64,000 nt of DNA from an uncultured archaeon (GTDB lineage Archaea > Thermoproteota > Bathyarchaeia > 40CM-2-53-6 > CALIRQ01), in NCBI GenBank assembly GCA_938042195.1, contig CALIRQ010000007.1:118380-182379 (forward strand). The letters are read 5' to 3'. The notes beneath the pieces are model-generated. The model worked only from the letters and a program-made list of their open reading frames with translations, ran no database searches and was not told where the DNA came from. Below, piece by piece: positions 45,001-55,249 of this stretch; positions within the stretch are counted from its first letter, which is position 1, and the number at the start of each line of letters is the position of its first letter. The translations under genes were made by a program, and so were the position numbers.

Positions 45001-46398
45001 TTGAGGATATACAATACCATGTCGCGGGAGAAGGAGGAATTCGTCCCGCTGAATGGGAATAGGGTCAAGATGTTCGTGTGCGGCCCCACCGTATACGATA
45101 TGGCGCACATAGGCCACGCTAGGACCTATGTCATGTACGACATAATTGCCAGGTATTTGAGGTTCAAGGGCTATAGCTTATTCTTCCTGATGAACATAAC
45201 GGACGTCGATGACAAGATAATCGCGAGGGCCAAGGAGGAGGGCGTTGATCCGCTCGAGCTCTCCAGGAGATACACGGAGGAGTTCTATAGGGATATGGCC
45301 GCGCTCAGGATAAATAGCGTGAACCTCTTCGCCAAGGCATCGGAACATATCGGGGAGATCGTGGAGCAGATCTCCGCCCTCTTGGAGAAGGGGTACGCAT
45401 ATGAGGTGGATGGGGAGGTATACTTCGACATTTCCAAATTCCCGGATTATGGGAAATTATCGAGGCAGAACCCGGAGGAGCTCAAGCGGCATAGGATAGA
45501 GCCGAGCCCCAAGAAGCGAAATCCAGCGGACTTCGCTCTCTGGAAGCCCGCCAAGCCCGGGGAGCCGTGCTGGGATAGCCCGTGGGGGAAGGGCAGGCCG
45601 GGATGGCATATCGAGGACACGGCCATTTCCCATACCTACTTCGGTCCCCAATACGATATACACGGCGGGGCGATAGAGCTGGCCTTCCCGCATCATGAGG
45701 CCGAGATAGCCCAAGCCGAGGCCTTCTCGGGGAAAAGGCCCTTCGTGAAGTATTGGGTCCACACGGGAATACTGATGATCAAGGGGGAGAAGATGGCGAA
45801 GTCCTTGAAGAATTACATAACGATCAGGGAGGCGATCGGGAGATGGGGCTGGGAGGCCCTGAGGATATTCTATGCGATGAGCCATTATAGGAGCCCCATA
45901 GACTTCGACGAAAGGGGGTTGGAGCAGGCGAAGGCGATCAGGGACAGGGTCCGCTCGCTCTTGGCCAAGATGAAATCGATGGAGCCAAGCCCGAGCGAGG
46001 CCGGCCCCGTGGATGAGTGGATGATCGAGAGGATAGAGGAGCACGAGAGGAGGTTCATGGAGGCGATGGACGACGATTTCAATACGCCCGAGGCCATCGC
46101 CGCGATGATATCGCTTTGCAAGGAGCTGGAGAAGTACATGGCCGGGAGGACCAATGAGGCCGTGATATCGAGGGCCAAGGCGGCGTTCGATAAGTTCTCG
46201 AGCATCCTCGGGGTCTTCGGGGATGAGGTCCCCGGAGCCTTGGTGGATGGGCTGATCCGCCTCATCTTGGAGATCAGGGACGAGGCTAGGGGGAGGGGGG
46301 ATTGGGATACGGCCGACAGAATAAGGGCCAAGCTGAAATCCCTCGGGATCGCCTTAGAGGATTCCCCAAGGGGGACCATATGGAGGATTGAAGCGTGA
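45001..46398 (+). CDS. cysS: cysteinyl-tRNA synthetase
   Basis: FVCGPTVYDMAHIGHARTYVMYD, GWHIEDTAIS, KMAKSLKN. Confidence 0.97.
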   Translation: MRIYNTMSREKEEFVPLNGNRVKMFVCGPTVYDMAHIGHARTYVMYDIIARYLRFKGYSLFFLMNITDVDDKIIARAKEEGVDPLELSRRYTEEFYRDMAALRINSVNLFAKASEHIGEIVEQISALLEKGYAYEVDGEVYFDISKFPDYGKLSRQNPEELKRHRIEPSPKKRNPADFALWKPAKPGEPCWDSPWGKGRPGWHIEDTAISHTYFGPQYDIHGGAIELAFPHHEAEIAQAEAFSGKRPFVKYWVHTGILMIKGEKMAKSLKNYITIREAIGRWGWEALRIFYAMSHYRSPIDFDERGLEQAKAIRDRVRSLLAKMKSMEPSPSEAGPVDEWMIERIEEHERRFMEAMDDDFNTPEAIAAMISLCKELEKYMAGRTNEAVISRAKAAFDKFSSILGVFGDEVPGALVDGLIRLILEIRDEARGRGDWDTADRIRAKLKSLGIALEDSPRGTIWRIEA

Positions 46399-46410
46399 GG
46401 CTTCGATCCA

Positions 46411-47091
46411 TCAACCCCTATTGAGGATATACCTTTCGTAAAACGGGCATCCCCGATCCCTTTCGGGGCAAATCCCCTTTGAGAGGCAATAGGGCCCGGC
46501 CCCCTCGAAGATCGTTGGCGCTACGCCCTTGACAAGCTTCAGCATGGCCTCTGCCAAGGCCCTTATCTCCCATTGGGCCTTCAGGCAGCATCTAAGGCCG
46601 AAGAAATGGATCAATTCCCTAGCGTTCATGGTAACGACGATGTTCGTGGCGGTGGCGTTGGGAAGGACGAACCTAGCGTCCTCCTGCGGTATTCCGAGCT
46701 CCAATAGCTTGGAATAGGCCTCCGCCGCGCTCCTCATCGCGGCATTGAAGACCTCAAAGGCCTCCCCGCTTTTTCGAACGCTCTCCGGGATAACGAACCC
46801 TGCTCCCCGAAGGTCCACATGCCTTTGGCTCTGTTGCGAGTAGGATGCGATCCTATGCCTAACGAGCTGATGGGTGCAAGCCCTGGAGATGCCCTTTATG
46901 CTGAAGGTGAAGTGGGCGTGCTCGATCACCGATTCATGGCCCGAATCCAAGACCTTTCTCAGGCTCTTCCTGAGGACCTCCTCGGGCTCCGAGGCGAGCT
47001 CATGGGCGCTCCGCTTCGATACGCAGGACCTGGCGGCCACCGCTATCAACCTCTCCGGGTCCGGCGTATGGCTCAGCAATTTAACTTCCAT
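46411..47091 (-). CDS. thyX: FAD-dependent thymidylate synthase ThyX
   Basis: HQLVRHRIASYSQQSQRHV (RHRxxSxNxxSxR-type motif), ESVIEHAHFTF. Confidence 0.95.
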   Translation of the reverse strand: MEVKLLSHTPDPERLIAVAARSCVSKRSAHELASEPEEVLRKSLRKVLDSGHESVIEHAHFTFSIKGISRACTHQLVRHRIASYSQQSQRHVDLRGAGFVIPESVRKSGEAFEVFNAAMRSAAEAYSKLLELGIPQEDARFVLPNATATNIVVTMNARELIHFFGLRCCLKAQWEIRALAEAMLKLVKGVAPTIFEGAGPYCLSKGICPERDRGCPFYERYILNRG

Positions 47092-47187
47092 TGACAAATC
47101 ACCACTCGTGGAACCCCCTGAGTTTAAGCCCTTCCAGCTCATAAAAAACTATAACCCCCTGGATCGATCCCCAAGCTGGGGAGGGGC

Positions 47188-47643
47188 ATGGGGGCGAGCT
47201 GGATCCACCATTCTCCAAGAATAAGGATCAATCGATCGGCCCTCGCGGCCATATTCGATCACGTTGGCGCTCCATTCGAGCGGATAGGCCTCTTGATTGG
47301 ATGGCTGCATGGAAATACGCTTTGGATAACGGACGCGATACGCGGGGACTCCGGGGATTGGAGACATTGTTCCATCCTCCCTCCCGAGTTCCTGGCCAGG
47401 GTTGCCGAGGGGATAATATCGGGCAACATCCAGGGGCGGATAATCGGTTGGTATCATTCCCACGTAGGCCAGGGCGTATTCATGTCAGATGTCGATCTCC
47501 AAACCCACCTCCGATTGGCGCAGTTCTCCCCCTACGTCGTTTCAATGGTCATCGATTCCAAGACCCTCGAGTATTCCCTCTTCTCCCTATTGCCCGATGG
47601 ATCGCTGATGGAGATCCGCCCGGAATCGATAGATATCGTATAG
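47188..47643 (+). CDS. JAMM/MPN-domain metalloprotease-like protein
   Basis: FERIGLLIGWL...GRIIGWYHSHVGQGVFMSDVDLQTHLRLAQ: HxH...S..D JAMM motif. Confidence 0.88.
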   Translation: MGASWIHHSPRIRINRSALAAIFDHVGAPFERIGLLIGWLHGNTLWITDAIRGDSGDWRHCSILPPEFLARVAEGIISGNIQGRIIGWYHSHVGQGVFMSDVDLQTHLRLAQFSPYVVSMVIDSKTLEYSLFSLLPDGSLMEIRPESIDIV

Positions 47644-47776
47644 GCCGCGCGGCCCCGGACCGCCGACCGATGGAGCGTGCTCTTGCGAACCCCTAAAAGC
47701 CATATTACGATTTTCAAATTAAAATTACGAAATATTTATATTAAAGTACGATTTCCGCATAAGAAGGCGCGGCGAT

Positions 47777-49231
47777 ATGGAGAAAAAAATAATGATACTG
47801 GACTCGACCTTGAGGGAGGGGGAGCAGACGCCCGGGGTTTCCTTCTCGGTCGAGCAGAAGCTGGAGATAGCCCAGAAGCTCGATGAGATAGGCGTCGATA
47901 TAATAGAATCCGGGAACCCGGTCGTATCGGGGGATGTGAAGGAGGCGATGATCAAAATAAGCAAGCTCGGCCTCGAGGCGGAGATCATGGGCCACGCGAG
48001 GGCCTCGATACCGGACATAAGAGAAGCGGTGGATTGCGGAGTGGATAGCGTGGGCATATTCCTGGGGGCCACCGATACGAGGCTGAAGCAACAATTGCGA
48101 ATCAGCAGGGAGCGCGCCTTGGAATTGGCCTATGAAACGGTCAAATACGCTAAGGACCATGGCCTTAAGGTCAGGTTCACGGCCGAGGATGGAACCAGGG
48201 CCGATCCCGACTTCCTGAAGGAGCTCTTCAAATCCGCTTTGGAGGCCGGGGCTGATAGGCTCAGCATAGCGGATACGGTGGGCATAATGACGCCGGGGAG
48301 GATCAGGGCCCTCTATGAGGATTTGGGCAAATCATTGGACGCGGTTTTCGAAACGCATTGCCACAACGACCTCGGGATGGCCGTCGCCAACTCCCTCGCG
48401 GCGGTGGAGGGCGGGGCCAGGATAATAGATGTAACCGTCAACGGCCTCGGCGAAAGGGCCGGCATAGCCTCCCTCCAGGAGGTGGCCGCCGCCCTCAAGG
48501 TCCATTATGGGATCGATACGGTGAAATTGAGCGCCCTTAAGCCCCTCTCGATGCTCGTCGAGCGCTACAGCGGCATCTTCCTGCCCCCACACGCCCCGCT
48601 GGTCGGAGATAACGCCTTCTCCCATAAGGCCGGGGTCCATACGGCCGCCGTGATAATCAATCCATCGATCTACGAGGGCTTCCCCCCGGAGCTGATCGCT
48701 AGGACCAGGGAGTTGGTCGTGGACAAATACGCGGGGAAGAGCGTCATAAGGGCTAGGCTCGAGAGGCTTGGGGTAAGGCTGAGCGAGGAGCAAATATCGA
48801 GGATCCTCGAATCCATAAAGAGCAGGCCGGCCGTCACTAGGTATAGGGATGCGGACCTATTGGAATTGGCGGAGAGGGTATCGGGGATGAGGCTCAAGCC
48901 CGTCATACCGGAGGCGATTGAGGCCCTGATCTCCGTGAAATGCGAATCGAATGTATACACCTCGAGCGTCGCGAGGAGGATCGGGGCGATCAAGGGAGTC
49001 CTCAGGGTCTACGAGGTGAGCGGGGATTACGATATAGAGGTGGAATTGATCGCGGGCTCGATGGCGGAGCTGAACGAATGCTTGGAATCCATAAGGGAGG
49101 TCAAGGGGATAATCGGCACCAATACGAAATTCGTATTGAAGAGGTTCGATGGCGCATCCGCGATGAACGAATCGGCCAATCGCTCCGCGCTTGAGCGCGA
49201 GGTGGAGAAAGAGGAGGATCGCAAAGCTTAA
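47777..49231 (+). CDS. 2-isopropylmalate/homocitrate synthase family with C-terminal RAM (Lrp-type) domain; homocitrate synthase-like
   Basis: [48 protein letters not shown]-terminus [48 protein letters not shown]. Confidence 0.88.
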   Translation: MEKKIMILDSTLREGEQTPGVSFSVEQKLEIAQKLDEIGVDIIESGNPVVSGDVKEAMIKISKLGLEAEIMGHARASIPDIREAVDCGVDSVGIFLGATDTRLKQQLRISRERALELAYETVKYAKDHGLKVRFTAEDGTRADPDFLKELFKSALEAGADRLSIADTVGIMTPGRIRALYEDLGKSLDAVFETHCHNDLGMAVANSLAAVEGGARIIDVTVNGLGERAGIASLQEVAAALKVHYGIDTVKLSALKPLSMLVERYSGIFLPPHAPLVGDNAFSHKAGVHTAAVIINPSIYEGFPPELIARTRELVVDKYAGKSVIRARLERLGVRLSEEQISRILESIKSRPAVTRYRDADLLELAERVSGMRLKPVIPEAIEALISVKCESNVYTSSVARRIGAIKGVLRVYEVSGDYDIEVELIAGSMAELNECLESIREVKGIIGTNTKFVLKRFDGASAMNESANRSALEREVEKEEDRKA

Positions 49232-49264
49232 AAATTGATGCCTAGCCTCTCAATTTAATTCCGG

Positions 49265-49753
49265 GTGGTGGCGTTGGGGATGCCGCTTTCCTCGAGGCAG
49301 CTGGCCTATTGCGCCGTTTTCGGAGGATTAGCCTTCCTCTTGAGGGCTATGCAGCTGGCGATACCGATAGGGGGCCCATTCGTGATAGACCTAAGGGGAT
49401 TGCCGGGCGTCGTGGGTGCGGCGCTCTCGGGGCCGATCGGGGGGATTATAATCGGCATCCTCGCGGGACTGCCGGCCAAGATCCCCTTGATAGACATCCC
49501 GGCTTTCTCCTCGGCCTATTTCTTGGTAGGGTTGTTGGCGAAGAGGCTTAAATGGCTGAGCGCGTTGGCCACGGTCGTTGGCTATGCGGTGGCCGCCGCC
49601 ATAGCGTGGCAAATGGGGCTCTTCCCTTCATTCGGATCGGCCTTCGCCACAGTATCGATTAGAGCCATTTTGATAATCCCGGTGCAGCTCGCCATCCTCT
49701 ACGCGATATATAGGAGGTGGCCCAGCGCATTCGCGAGCCCCGGGCCCTCTTAA
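49265..49753 (+). CDS. ECF-transporter S-component-like membrane protein
   Basis: FVIDLRGLPGVVGAALSGPIGGIIIGILAGLPAKIPLIDIPAFSSAYFLVGLL. Confidence 0.65.
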   Translation: MVALGMPLSSRQLAYCAVFGGLAFLLRAMQLAIPIGGPFVIDLRGLPGVVGAALSGPIGGIIIGILAGLPAKIPLIDIPAFSSAYFLVGLLAKRLKWLSALATVVGYAVAAAIAWQMGLFPSFGSAFATVSIRAILIIPVQLAILYAIYRRWPSAFASPGPS

Positions 49754-49801
49754 TTTTTCGAGCGAATGAGGGGCCTCACGGAGCCGAGCTACCTTGGGGC
49801 A

Positions 49802-50707
49802 TCAAACCCGATGGGCCAACCCGATGAGCTCCTCCACGCTTCGGTATCCGTTCTCCCGCATGAACCGCTCCATGCCCTCCAATATTTCCCGGAAGACCGA
49901 TAAGTCCCTATAATAGACGGCGGATCCCACGCCCAACGCATTTGCCCCGGCCATCAGGAACTCCACCGCATCGGTCCAATTGAGTATCCCGCCGCACCCT
50001 ATTATCGGCAGATCCACGGCCTTCCTGATCTCATAGACGCATCGCAGGGCTATCGGCTTTATGGCTGGCCCCGATAGCCCGCCCGCCCCCGCGGAAAGGA
50101 CTGGCCTCTTGGCGTATATGTCTATGGCCAATCCCTTGACGGTGTTTATGGCCGATATGGCATCCGCGCCAGCGTCCTCCGCGGCCCTTGCCATCGCGCC
50201 TATATCGGCGACGTTCGGCGATAGCTTAACTATGAGCGGGATCCTCAGCGCGCCCTTCGTCTCGGCCACGACGCTTCTCAAAGCGCCCGGGTCTTGGCCT
50301 ATCTCGGCCACGCCGCCGACGTGGGGACAGGAGACGTTCGCCTCTATCGCGTCCGCCCCCGCCTCCTCCGCCAGCCCAGCGGCTTCGGCATATTCCCTCG
50401 GGGATTCGCCCGCGATGCTGGCTATCACGACCCCCCCAAGGCTCTTCAGCCTCCTGATCTCGGAGGAGAACTCCTTGATGCCCGGGTTCGGTATCCCCAT
50501 GGCGTTGAGGAGCCCGCACCTAACCTCGACCAGCGTGGGATTCGGGAAGCCCCTCCTCGGGGCGAGCGTCAGCGATTTCGTAACGACGGCAGCGGCGCCG
50601 GAGTCGAGTGCCCTCTTCATAAGCCTCCAACACAACCCGAGGATGCCCGATGAGAGCAAAAGGGGGGATTTGAGCTTTATCCCAGCGATCTCCAAGGAGA
50701 GCTCCAT
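49802..50707 (-). CDS. pyrD: dihydroorotate dehydrogenase (catalytic subunit)
   Basis: GIKLKSPLLLSSGILG, NVSCPHVGG, VKLSPNVADI, GCGGILNWTDAVEFLMAGA. Confidence 0.92.
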   Translation of the reverse strand: MELSLEIAGIKLKSPLLLSSGILGLCWRLMKRALDSGAAAVVTKSLTLAPRRGFPNPTLVEVRCGLLNAMGIPNPGIKEFSSEIRRLKSLGGVVIASIAGESPREYAEAAGLAEEAGADAIEANVSCPHVGGVAEIGQDPGALRSVVAETKGALRIPLIVKLSPNVADIGAMARAAEDAGADAISAINTVKGLAIDIYAKRPVLSAGAGGLSGPAIKPIALRCVYEIRKAVDLPIIGCGGILNWTDAVEFLMAGANALGVGSAVYYRDLSVFREILEGMERFMRENGYRSVEELIGLAHRV

Positions 50708-50798
50708 GGCGCTGCGCCTCGATCGGCCTTGAGTCACTGGAATCGCCCCTTATATTTTAGATCTCGGGATAAATGGATTGGGCCTTTGGTGCTCGGGG

Positions 50799-52028
50799 AT
50801 GGAGTGCATAATCTCGCTGACCCCGATCGGGGTCTTCGCAATAGATGGGGATGGCAATGTCATAGCCCGGGAGGCATTCCCCAAGGATTCGAAGGCGGTA
50901 TCGGAGATCCTGCGATGGGCTGGGGAGGGGAGGTTGGAGGGGCCGCTGCGGGGGTTCCTGGAGGGGCTGAGGAAAAGCGGCTTCGAGGCGATGATATTCG
51001 AGAGCGAGCCCTTGGCCGAGGCAGCTAAGAGGGCCCTGGGCGTGGCGGCTAGGGTCGATGTCAAATCGAAGGCCCTTGAGGCCTTCAAGGCGAGGCTACC
51101 GAGCATGGCCTCGGAGCTGGGGCTATTCCCGGATGAGGCTGGTTACTCCAATTTCGCGCGGGAGGTCATGCTGGAGATGGCCAAGGCATCGCTCGCCTTG
51201 GTGGGCATGAGGCGCGATGCCTACGCAATCCAGCTCGTCAGGGCAATGGACGATCTAGACAAGACGATAAACCTCTTCTCCGGGAGATTGAGGGAATGGT
51301 TCGGGTTGCACTTCCCGGAGCTGGATAAGGAGATTGAGAAGCACGAAACCTATGCTAGGCTCGTCAACGATCTCGGGCGGAGGGAGAACTTTGAGTTCGA
51401 GAGGCTCGTCGAGATGGGCATACCCGAGGATAGGGCGAAGCGATTGGAAAAGCTGGCTAGGGATTCGGCTGGATCGGAGATAGGGGATGAGGATTTGGAG
51501 CGCATAAGGGATTTCGCCGCCGCGATATTGAGGGCGTTCAAGCTCAGGGATGGGATGGCTAGATATCTGGATGAGATCATGCCCGAGATCGCGCCGAACC
51601 TTTGCGCCATAGTTGGGCCATCTCTATCGGCTAGGCTGATATCGCTGGCGGGGGGGCTCGAGAGCTTGGCCAAGATGCCGGCGAGCACGATTCAAGTCCT
51701 CGGCGCCGAGAAGGCCCTCTTCAGATCCCTCCGGACCGGCTCCAAGCCGCCGAAACATGGGGTCATATTCCAATACGGCCCGATCCATGAATCCCCAAGG
51801 TGGCAAAGGGGGAAGATGGCCAGGGCCTTGGCCGGGAAGCTCTCCATAGCCGCTAGGCTGGACGCCTTCGGGGGGGAGCCCAGGGGGGAAGCCCTCAGGG
51901 AAGGATTGAATAGGAGGATCGAGGAGATAAGGCAGAAATACGCGTCCCCGCCCGCGAGGATCGGCCGTGCGAGAGATAGTGGTGCGCCCACACGAAAGGT
52001 TCGAAGGCGTCTACCTCGTAAGGCTTGA
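50799..52028 (+). CDS. Nop5/Nop56-family C/D sRNP core protein
   Basis: NOP domain: APNLCAIVGPSLSARLISLAGGLESLAKMPASTIQVLGAEKALFRSLRTGSKPPKHGVIFQYGPIH. Confidence 0.96.
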   Translation: MECIISLTPIGVFAIDGDGNVIAREAFPKDSKAVSEILRWAGEGRLEGPLRGFLEGLRKSGFEAMIFESEPLAEAAKRALGVAARVDVKSKALEAFKARLPSMASELGLFPDEAGYSNFAREVMLEMAKASLALVGMRRDAYAIQLVRAMDDLDKTINLFSGRLREWFGLHFPELDKEIEKHETYARLVNDLGRRENFEFERLVEMGIPEDRAKRLEKLARDSAGSEIGDEDLERIRDFAAAILRAFKLRDGMARYLDEIMPEIAPNLCAIVGPSLSARLISLAGGLESLAKMPASTIQVLGAEKALFRSLRTGSKPPKHGVIFQYGPIHESPRWQRGKMARALAGKLSIAARLDAFGGEPRGEALREGLNRRIEEIRQKYASPPARIGRARDSGAPTRKVRRRLPRKA

Positions 52029-52674
52029 GGATGGATCCGAGAGGCTGGCGACGAGGAACCTCTCCCCGGGCGTTTCGGTCTACGGGGAGAGGTTGATCCG
52101 CGTGGGCTCAGCGGAGTACAGATTATGGGATCCATTCAGGAGCAAGCTCGCAGCGGCGATATTGAACGGATTGCGCTCCATGCCCATAAGGCCCGGCTCC
52201 CGCGTCCTATACCTCGGCTCCGCGGCCGGGACGACGGCGAGCCATGTCAGCGATATAATAGGCTATGGGGGCTCGCTGTATTGCATAGAGTTCGCGCCAA
52301 GGGTCATGAAGGAGTTCATGGCCAAGGTTTGCGCGCATAGGAGCAACGTATATCCAATTTTGGCCGACGCTAGGTTCCCGGAGAACTACCCGGCGCTCCC
52401 TGGGATGACCTTCGATTCCATATACTGCGATATTGCGCAGGCCGATCAGGCGAGGATACTTTCCGATAACGCGGATCTATATCTGAGGAGGGATGGGGGG
52501 GTCTTGATCGCCATTAAATCCAGGAGCGTTGATGTCGCGAGGCCGCCATCGAGCGTATATAGGCAGGAGATCGAGGTCCTGGAGGGGAGGGGCTTTCGGA
52601 TCCTGGAACGCGTTAAGCTGGAGCCGTATGAGAGGGATCACATGATGATCTCCGCCACTTTCAATCCCCCTTAA
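51967..52674 (+). CDS. flpA: fibrillarin-like rRNA/tRNA 2'-O-methyltransferase; GTG start overlapping nop5
   Basis: RLWDPFRSKLAAAILNG, VLYLGSAAGTTASHVSDIIG, DSIYCDIAQADQ. Confidence 0.96.
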   Translation: MREIVVRPHERFEGVYLVRLEDGSERLATRNLSPGVSVYGERLIRVGSAEYRLWDPFRSKLAAAILNGLRSMPIRPGSRVLYLGSAAGTTASHVSDIIGYGGSLYCIEFAPRVMKEFMAKVCAHRSNVYPILADARFPENYPALPGMTFDSIYCDIAQADQARILSDNADLYLRRDGGVLIAIKSRSVDVARPPSSVYRQEIEVLEGRGFRILERVKLEPYERDHMMISATFNPP

Positions 52675-52690
52675 GGGGCGCCCCGGCGCC

Positions 52691-53320
52691 TCAGGGCTCA
52701 TTAAGCCTGCGCTGCCCAGCCTTCCATACGGTCCTCCAGGACCTCCTGGCTATTGGGGGGACTTCCCCGTGGGCCCTCAGCCAAGACCTCAGGAAGGATA
52801 TGGTCTTGGGATCCGAGGCGTATCCGGAGCCGAAATCGCCGTACTCCTCCTTCAACCTCCCGATCCATTCATCCCTCCTGACCTTTGCCAAGATGCTCGC
52901 CGCTGAAACCACCGGATACTTGCGATCCGCATAATGCTCGCAGATCAAATCGATCCCTCCCCCGAGCCCCACCTCCAGGTAGGCCTTGAACCTATGGGGA
53001 TCCGTGTCGGGGGCATCTACATAGGCCAAGTCGGCTTCAAGCTCCTCGATAACCTTCGCCATTAAGATGGCCTCCAATCGGTTCAGGCCGCCGGTTTTCC
53101 CCCTTCTCAGTACGTAGTCATCTATTAGCTCCGGCCAGGCCTCCGCATAACTGATCCTGATCTCCTCCCCCTCCATTAGCTTAGCTAGGGCCTCCCGAGA
53201 GCGCGGGGAGAGCGCCTTGGAATCCCTGACGCCCAATTCGGCGAGGCATAGGGCGCACTTGGAATGCGCGAACTCCACGCCGACGCCCGCGATCACGAGG
53301 GGACCTATCACGGGGCCCAT
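52691..53320 (-). CDS. rnhB: ribonuclease HII
   Basis: GPVIGPLVIAGVG, DSKALSPRSREALA, VSAASILAKVRRDEWI. Confidence 0.94.
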   Translation of the reverse strand: MGPVIGPLVIAGVGVEFAHSKCALCLAELGVRDSKALSPRSREALAKLMEGEEIRISYAEAWPELIDDYVLRRGKTGGLNRLEAILMAKVIEELEADLAYVDAPDTDPHRFKAYLEVGLGGGIDLICEHYADRKYPVVSAASILAKVRRDEWIGRLKEEYGDFGSGYASDPKTISFLRSWLRAHGEVPPIARRSWRTVWKAGQRRLNEP

Positions 53321-53470
53321 CGGGGGGCCTCCCGCCCTCTCCCGGAATCATCCGCCCCAGCCACGATCAGCCTTATGGCTAATCCCCTCGATCCGTTTCT
53401 ATCGAGATCGGTGTGGTCTTGCCCGCTGCGGATATTAAAGACTTGATCCGATCTCCATAGAGGATGCCCC

Positions 53471-54028
53471 TTGAATGGGAAAAGGGTGATCCTGCTCACC
53501 GGGCCGCCCAGGTCCGGCAAGAGCACGGTCGTGGCAAAGACCGCCGAGCTGTTAAAGGCCATGGGCTTCAAGGTGGGGGGCGTCTTAACGCTCGAGATGG
53601 CTGGGGAGAGGGGGCGGATCGGCTTCAAGCTATTGGACCTTTGGAGGGGAAGGGAGGGGGTCTTGGCCCTAGCCGGCCTCAAGGGCGGGCCGAGGATCGG
53701 GAGGTATTGGGTGAATTTGGGGGATCTGAGGGATATCGGCGCCGGCGCCATAGACATCGCGATCCGGGAATGCGATTTGATAATCATAGACGAGATAGGC
53801 CCGATGGAGCTCCTCTCGGAGGAGTTCAGGGGATCGATTGCTAGGGCGTTCGAATGCGGGAAGCCAGTGCTGGCCACCGTACATTATAGGATGGGGGATC
53901 GATTGGTGAGGGAGGCGAAAAATAGGGGCGACTCCATCCTGATCGAGGTTTCGCCCTTGGATAGGGGGGAGCTACCGGCGAAACTCTGCGAAGCGATCTC
54001 GGGCCTCTTGGGCGGCGGGCTCAGATGA
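53471..54028 (+). CDS. THEP1-type nucleoside triphosphatase
   Basis: ILLTGPPRSGKSTVVAKTAELLKAMGFKVGGVLT, LIIIDEIGPMELLS. Confidence 0.92.
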   Translation: MNGKRVILLTGPPRSGKSTVVAKTAELLKAMGFKVGGVLTLEMAGERGRIGFKLLDLWRGREGVLALAGLKGGPRIGRYWVNLGDLRDIGAGAIDIAIRECDLIIIDEIGPMELLSEEFRGSIARAFECGKPVLATVHYRMGDRLVREAKNRGDSILIEVSPLDRGELPAKLCEAISGLLGGGLR

Positions 54029-54377
54029 ACCTGAACCTAGTCTTGGATATCTTGCCGTGATACGGGCAGTACCAGTCGTTGGGCACCCAATATAGGACCG
54101 TGCGGCAATATGGGCATAGATAGGTAGTGGGCGGAGGGGGAACGTGGACGTACCTAGCCGGCGCTTGATAAAAGACCGGCTCGGGGGTGACGTAGGAGGG
54201 CTCCACATAATAATAGATCGGCTCCGGGGGAGGAGGCGGATACCAAGCCTGCGCAGCTGGTACCTGATAGGGCAAGTAGGCCCTCGGGAGCTTTGCCGCT
54301 GGCACCGGGACGAAATATGCCAAATTGGATTCACCGCCAATACGTGGATGCGCTTGAATAATTAAAGCTTTTGTCAT
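54021..54377 (-). CDS. Pro/Tyr-rich protein with C-terminal zinc ribbon-like motif
   Basis: VPAAQAWYPPPPPEPIYYYVEPSYVTPEPVFYQAPARYVHVPPPP then CPYCRTVLYWVPNDWYCPYHGK. Confidence 0.6.
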   Translation of the reverse strand: MTKALIIQAHPRIGGESNLAYFVPVPAAKLPRAYLPYQVPAAQAWYPPPPPEPIYYYVEPSYVTPEPVFYQAPARYVHVPPPPTTYLCPYCRTVLYWVPNDWYCPYHGKISKTRFRFI

Positions 54378-54382
54378 CGTAT

Positions 54383-54508
54383 TTATTCATTCTCCCCCCT
54401 ACCGAAGAGGAACCCGCCTAGGGAAAGGCCCAATACGAAACCGATCCCAACCCCCAATAGAAAGGATAGGGCATAATAGCCCAATTCCGCATCCGAGGCG
54501 AGCGGCAT
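54383..54508 (-). CDS. small single-TM protein, 41 aa
   Basis: MPLASDAELGYYALSFLLGVGIGFVLGLSLGGFLFGRGENE*; ends 5 nt before the downstream ATG at 54377; absent from the supplied ORF track. Confidence 0.5.
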   Translation of the reverse strand: MPLASDAELGYYALSFLLGVGIGFVLGLSLGGFLFGRGENE

Positions 54509-54625
54509 CCCCCGCCACTGGGATGGGGATATCGATTGATCCCCTATATTAGATCTCCTCCTTCGGCCACTTTCGCCGGCAAACGCCTCCTTTCCAGATC
54601 TCGTCCAAAGTTGATGGCTCAGCGT

Positions 54626-55249
54626 TTAAACCCCGTTCCGGGGCATGAAGCCCTTCGCGAGCAAATAAATCTCGGAGCTCTCGCTTCTGGAGGCCTTTGG
54701 CTTCAGGGTCTTGACCTCTGAGAAATAATCCCTAAGCTCGGCCCTCAGCCCATCGACCTCAGGCCCATCGAACGCCTTCGTCAGGAAATGCCCGCCCCTT
54801 TTCAGGACCGCTTTGGCGATCCTCAGGGACGCCATCGACAGCCCAAATTGCCTAGCCCGATCGAGGTCCTTAACGCCCGAGAGCTTCGGGGAGGCATCGC
54901 AGAGCACGGCATCGAACGGCCCCCTCTTGGAGGCCTCCCTCAAGGCCTCGTCGCTCTCTATGTCGGCGACGATCGTCTCCACGTTCCCCGAGGGCAACGG
55001 CTCGACTTCATTTATATCGATGCCTAGGACGCGGCCCCCCTCCCCAACGCATTCGGAGGCGACTTGGAGCCATCCCCCCGGGGCCGCTCCGAGGTCGAGG
55101 ACCCTATCCCCTGCCTTGATTATTCCCTCCCGGGAGTTGATCTCCAGCAATTTATAAGCCGCCCTGCTCCTATAGCCCTTCCTCTTGGCCATCTTGTAGT
55201 ATTGGTCCTTAAGCCTCCTCCTGATCCAGGGGCTTCTATGCTTCCTCAT
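54626..55249 (-). CDS. rlmE: FtsJ/RlmE-type rRNA 2'-O-methyltransferase
   Basis: KGYRSRAAYKLLEIN, VLDLGAAPGGWLQVASE, DAVLCDASPKLSG. Confidence 0.94.
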   Translation of the reverse strand: MRKHRSPWIRRRLKDQYYKMAKRKGYRSRAAYKLLEINSREGIIKAGDRVLDLGAAPGGWLQVASECVGEGGRVLGIDINEVEPLPSGNVETIVADIESDEALREASKRGPFDAVLCDASPKLSGVKDLDRARQFGLSMASLRIAKAVLKRGGHFLTKAFDGPEVDGLRAELRDYFSEVKTLKPKASRSESSEIYLLAKGFMPRNGV

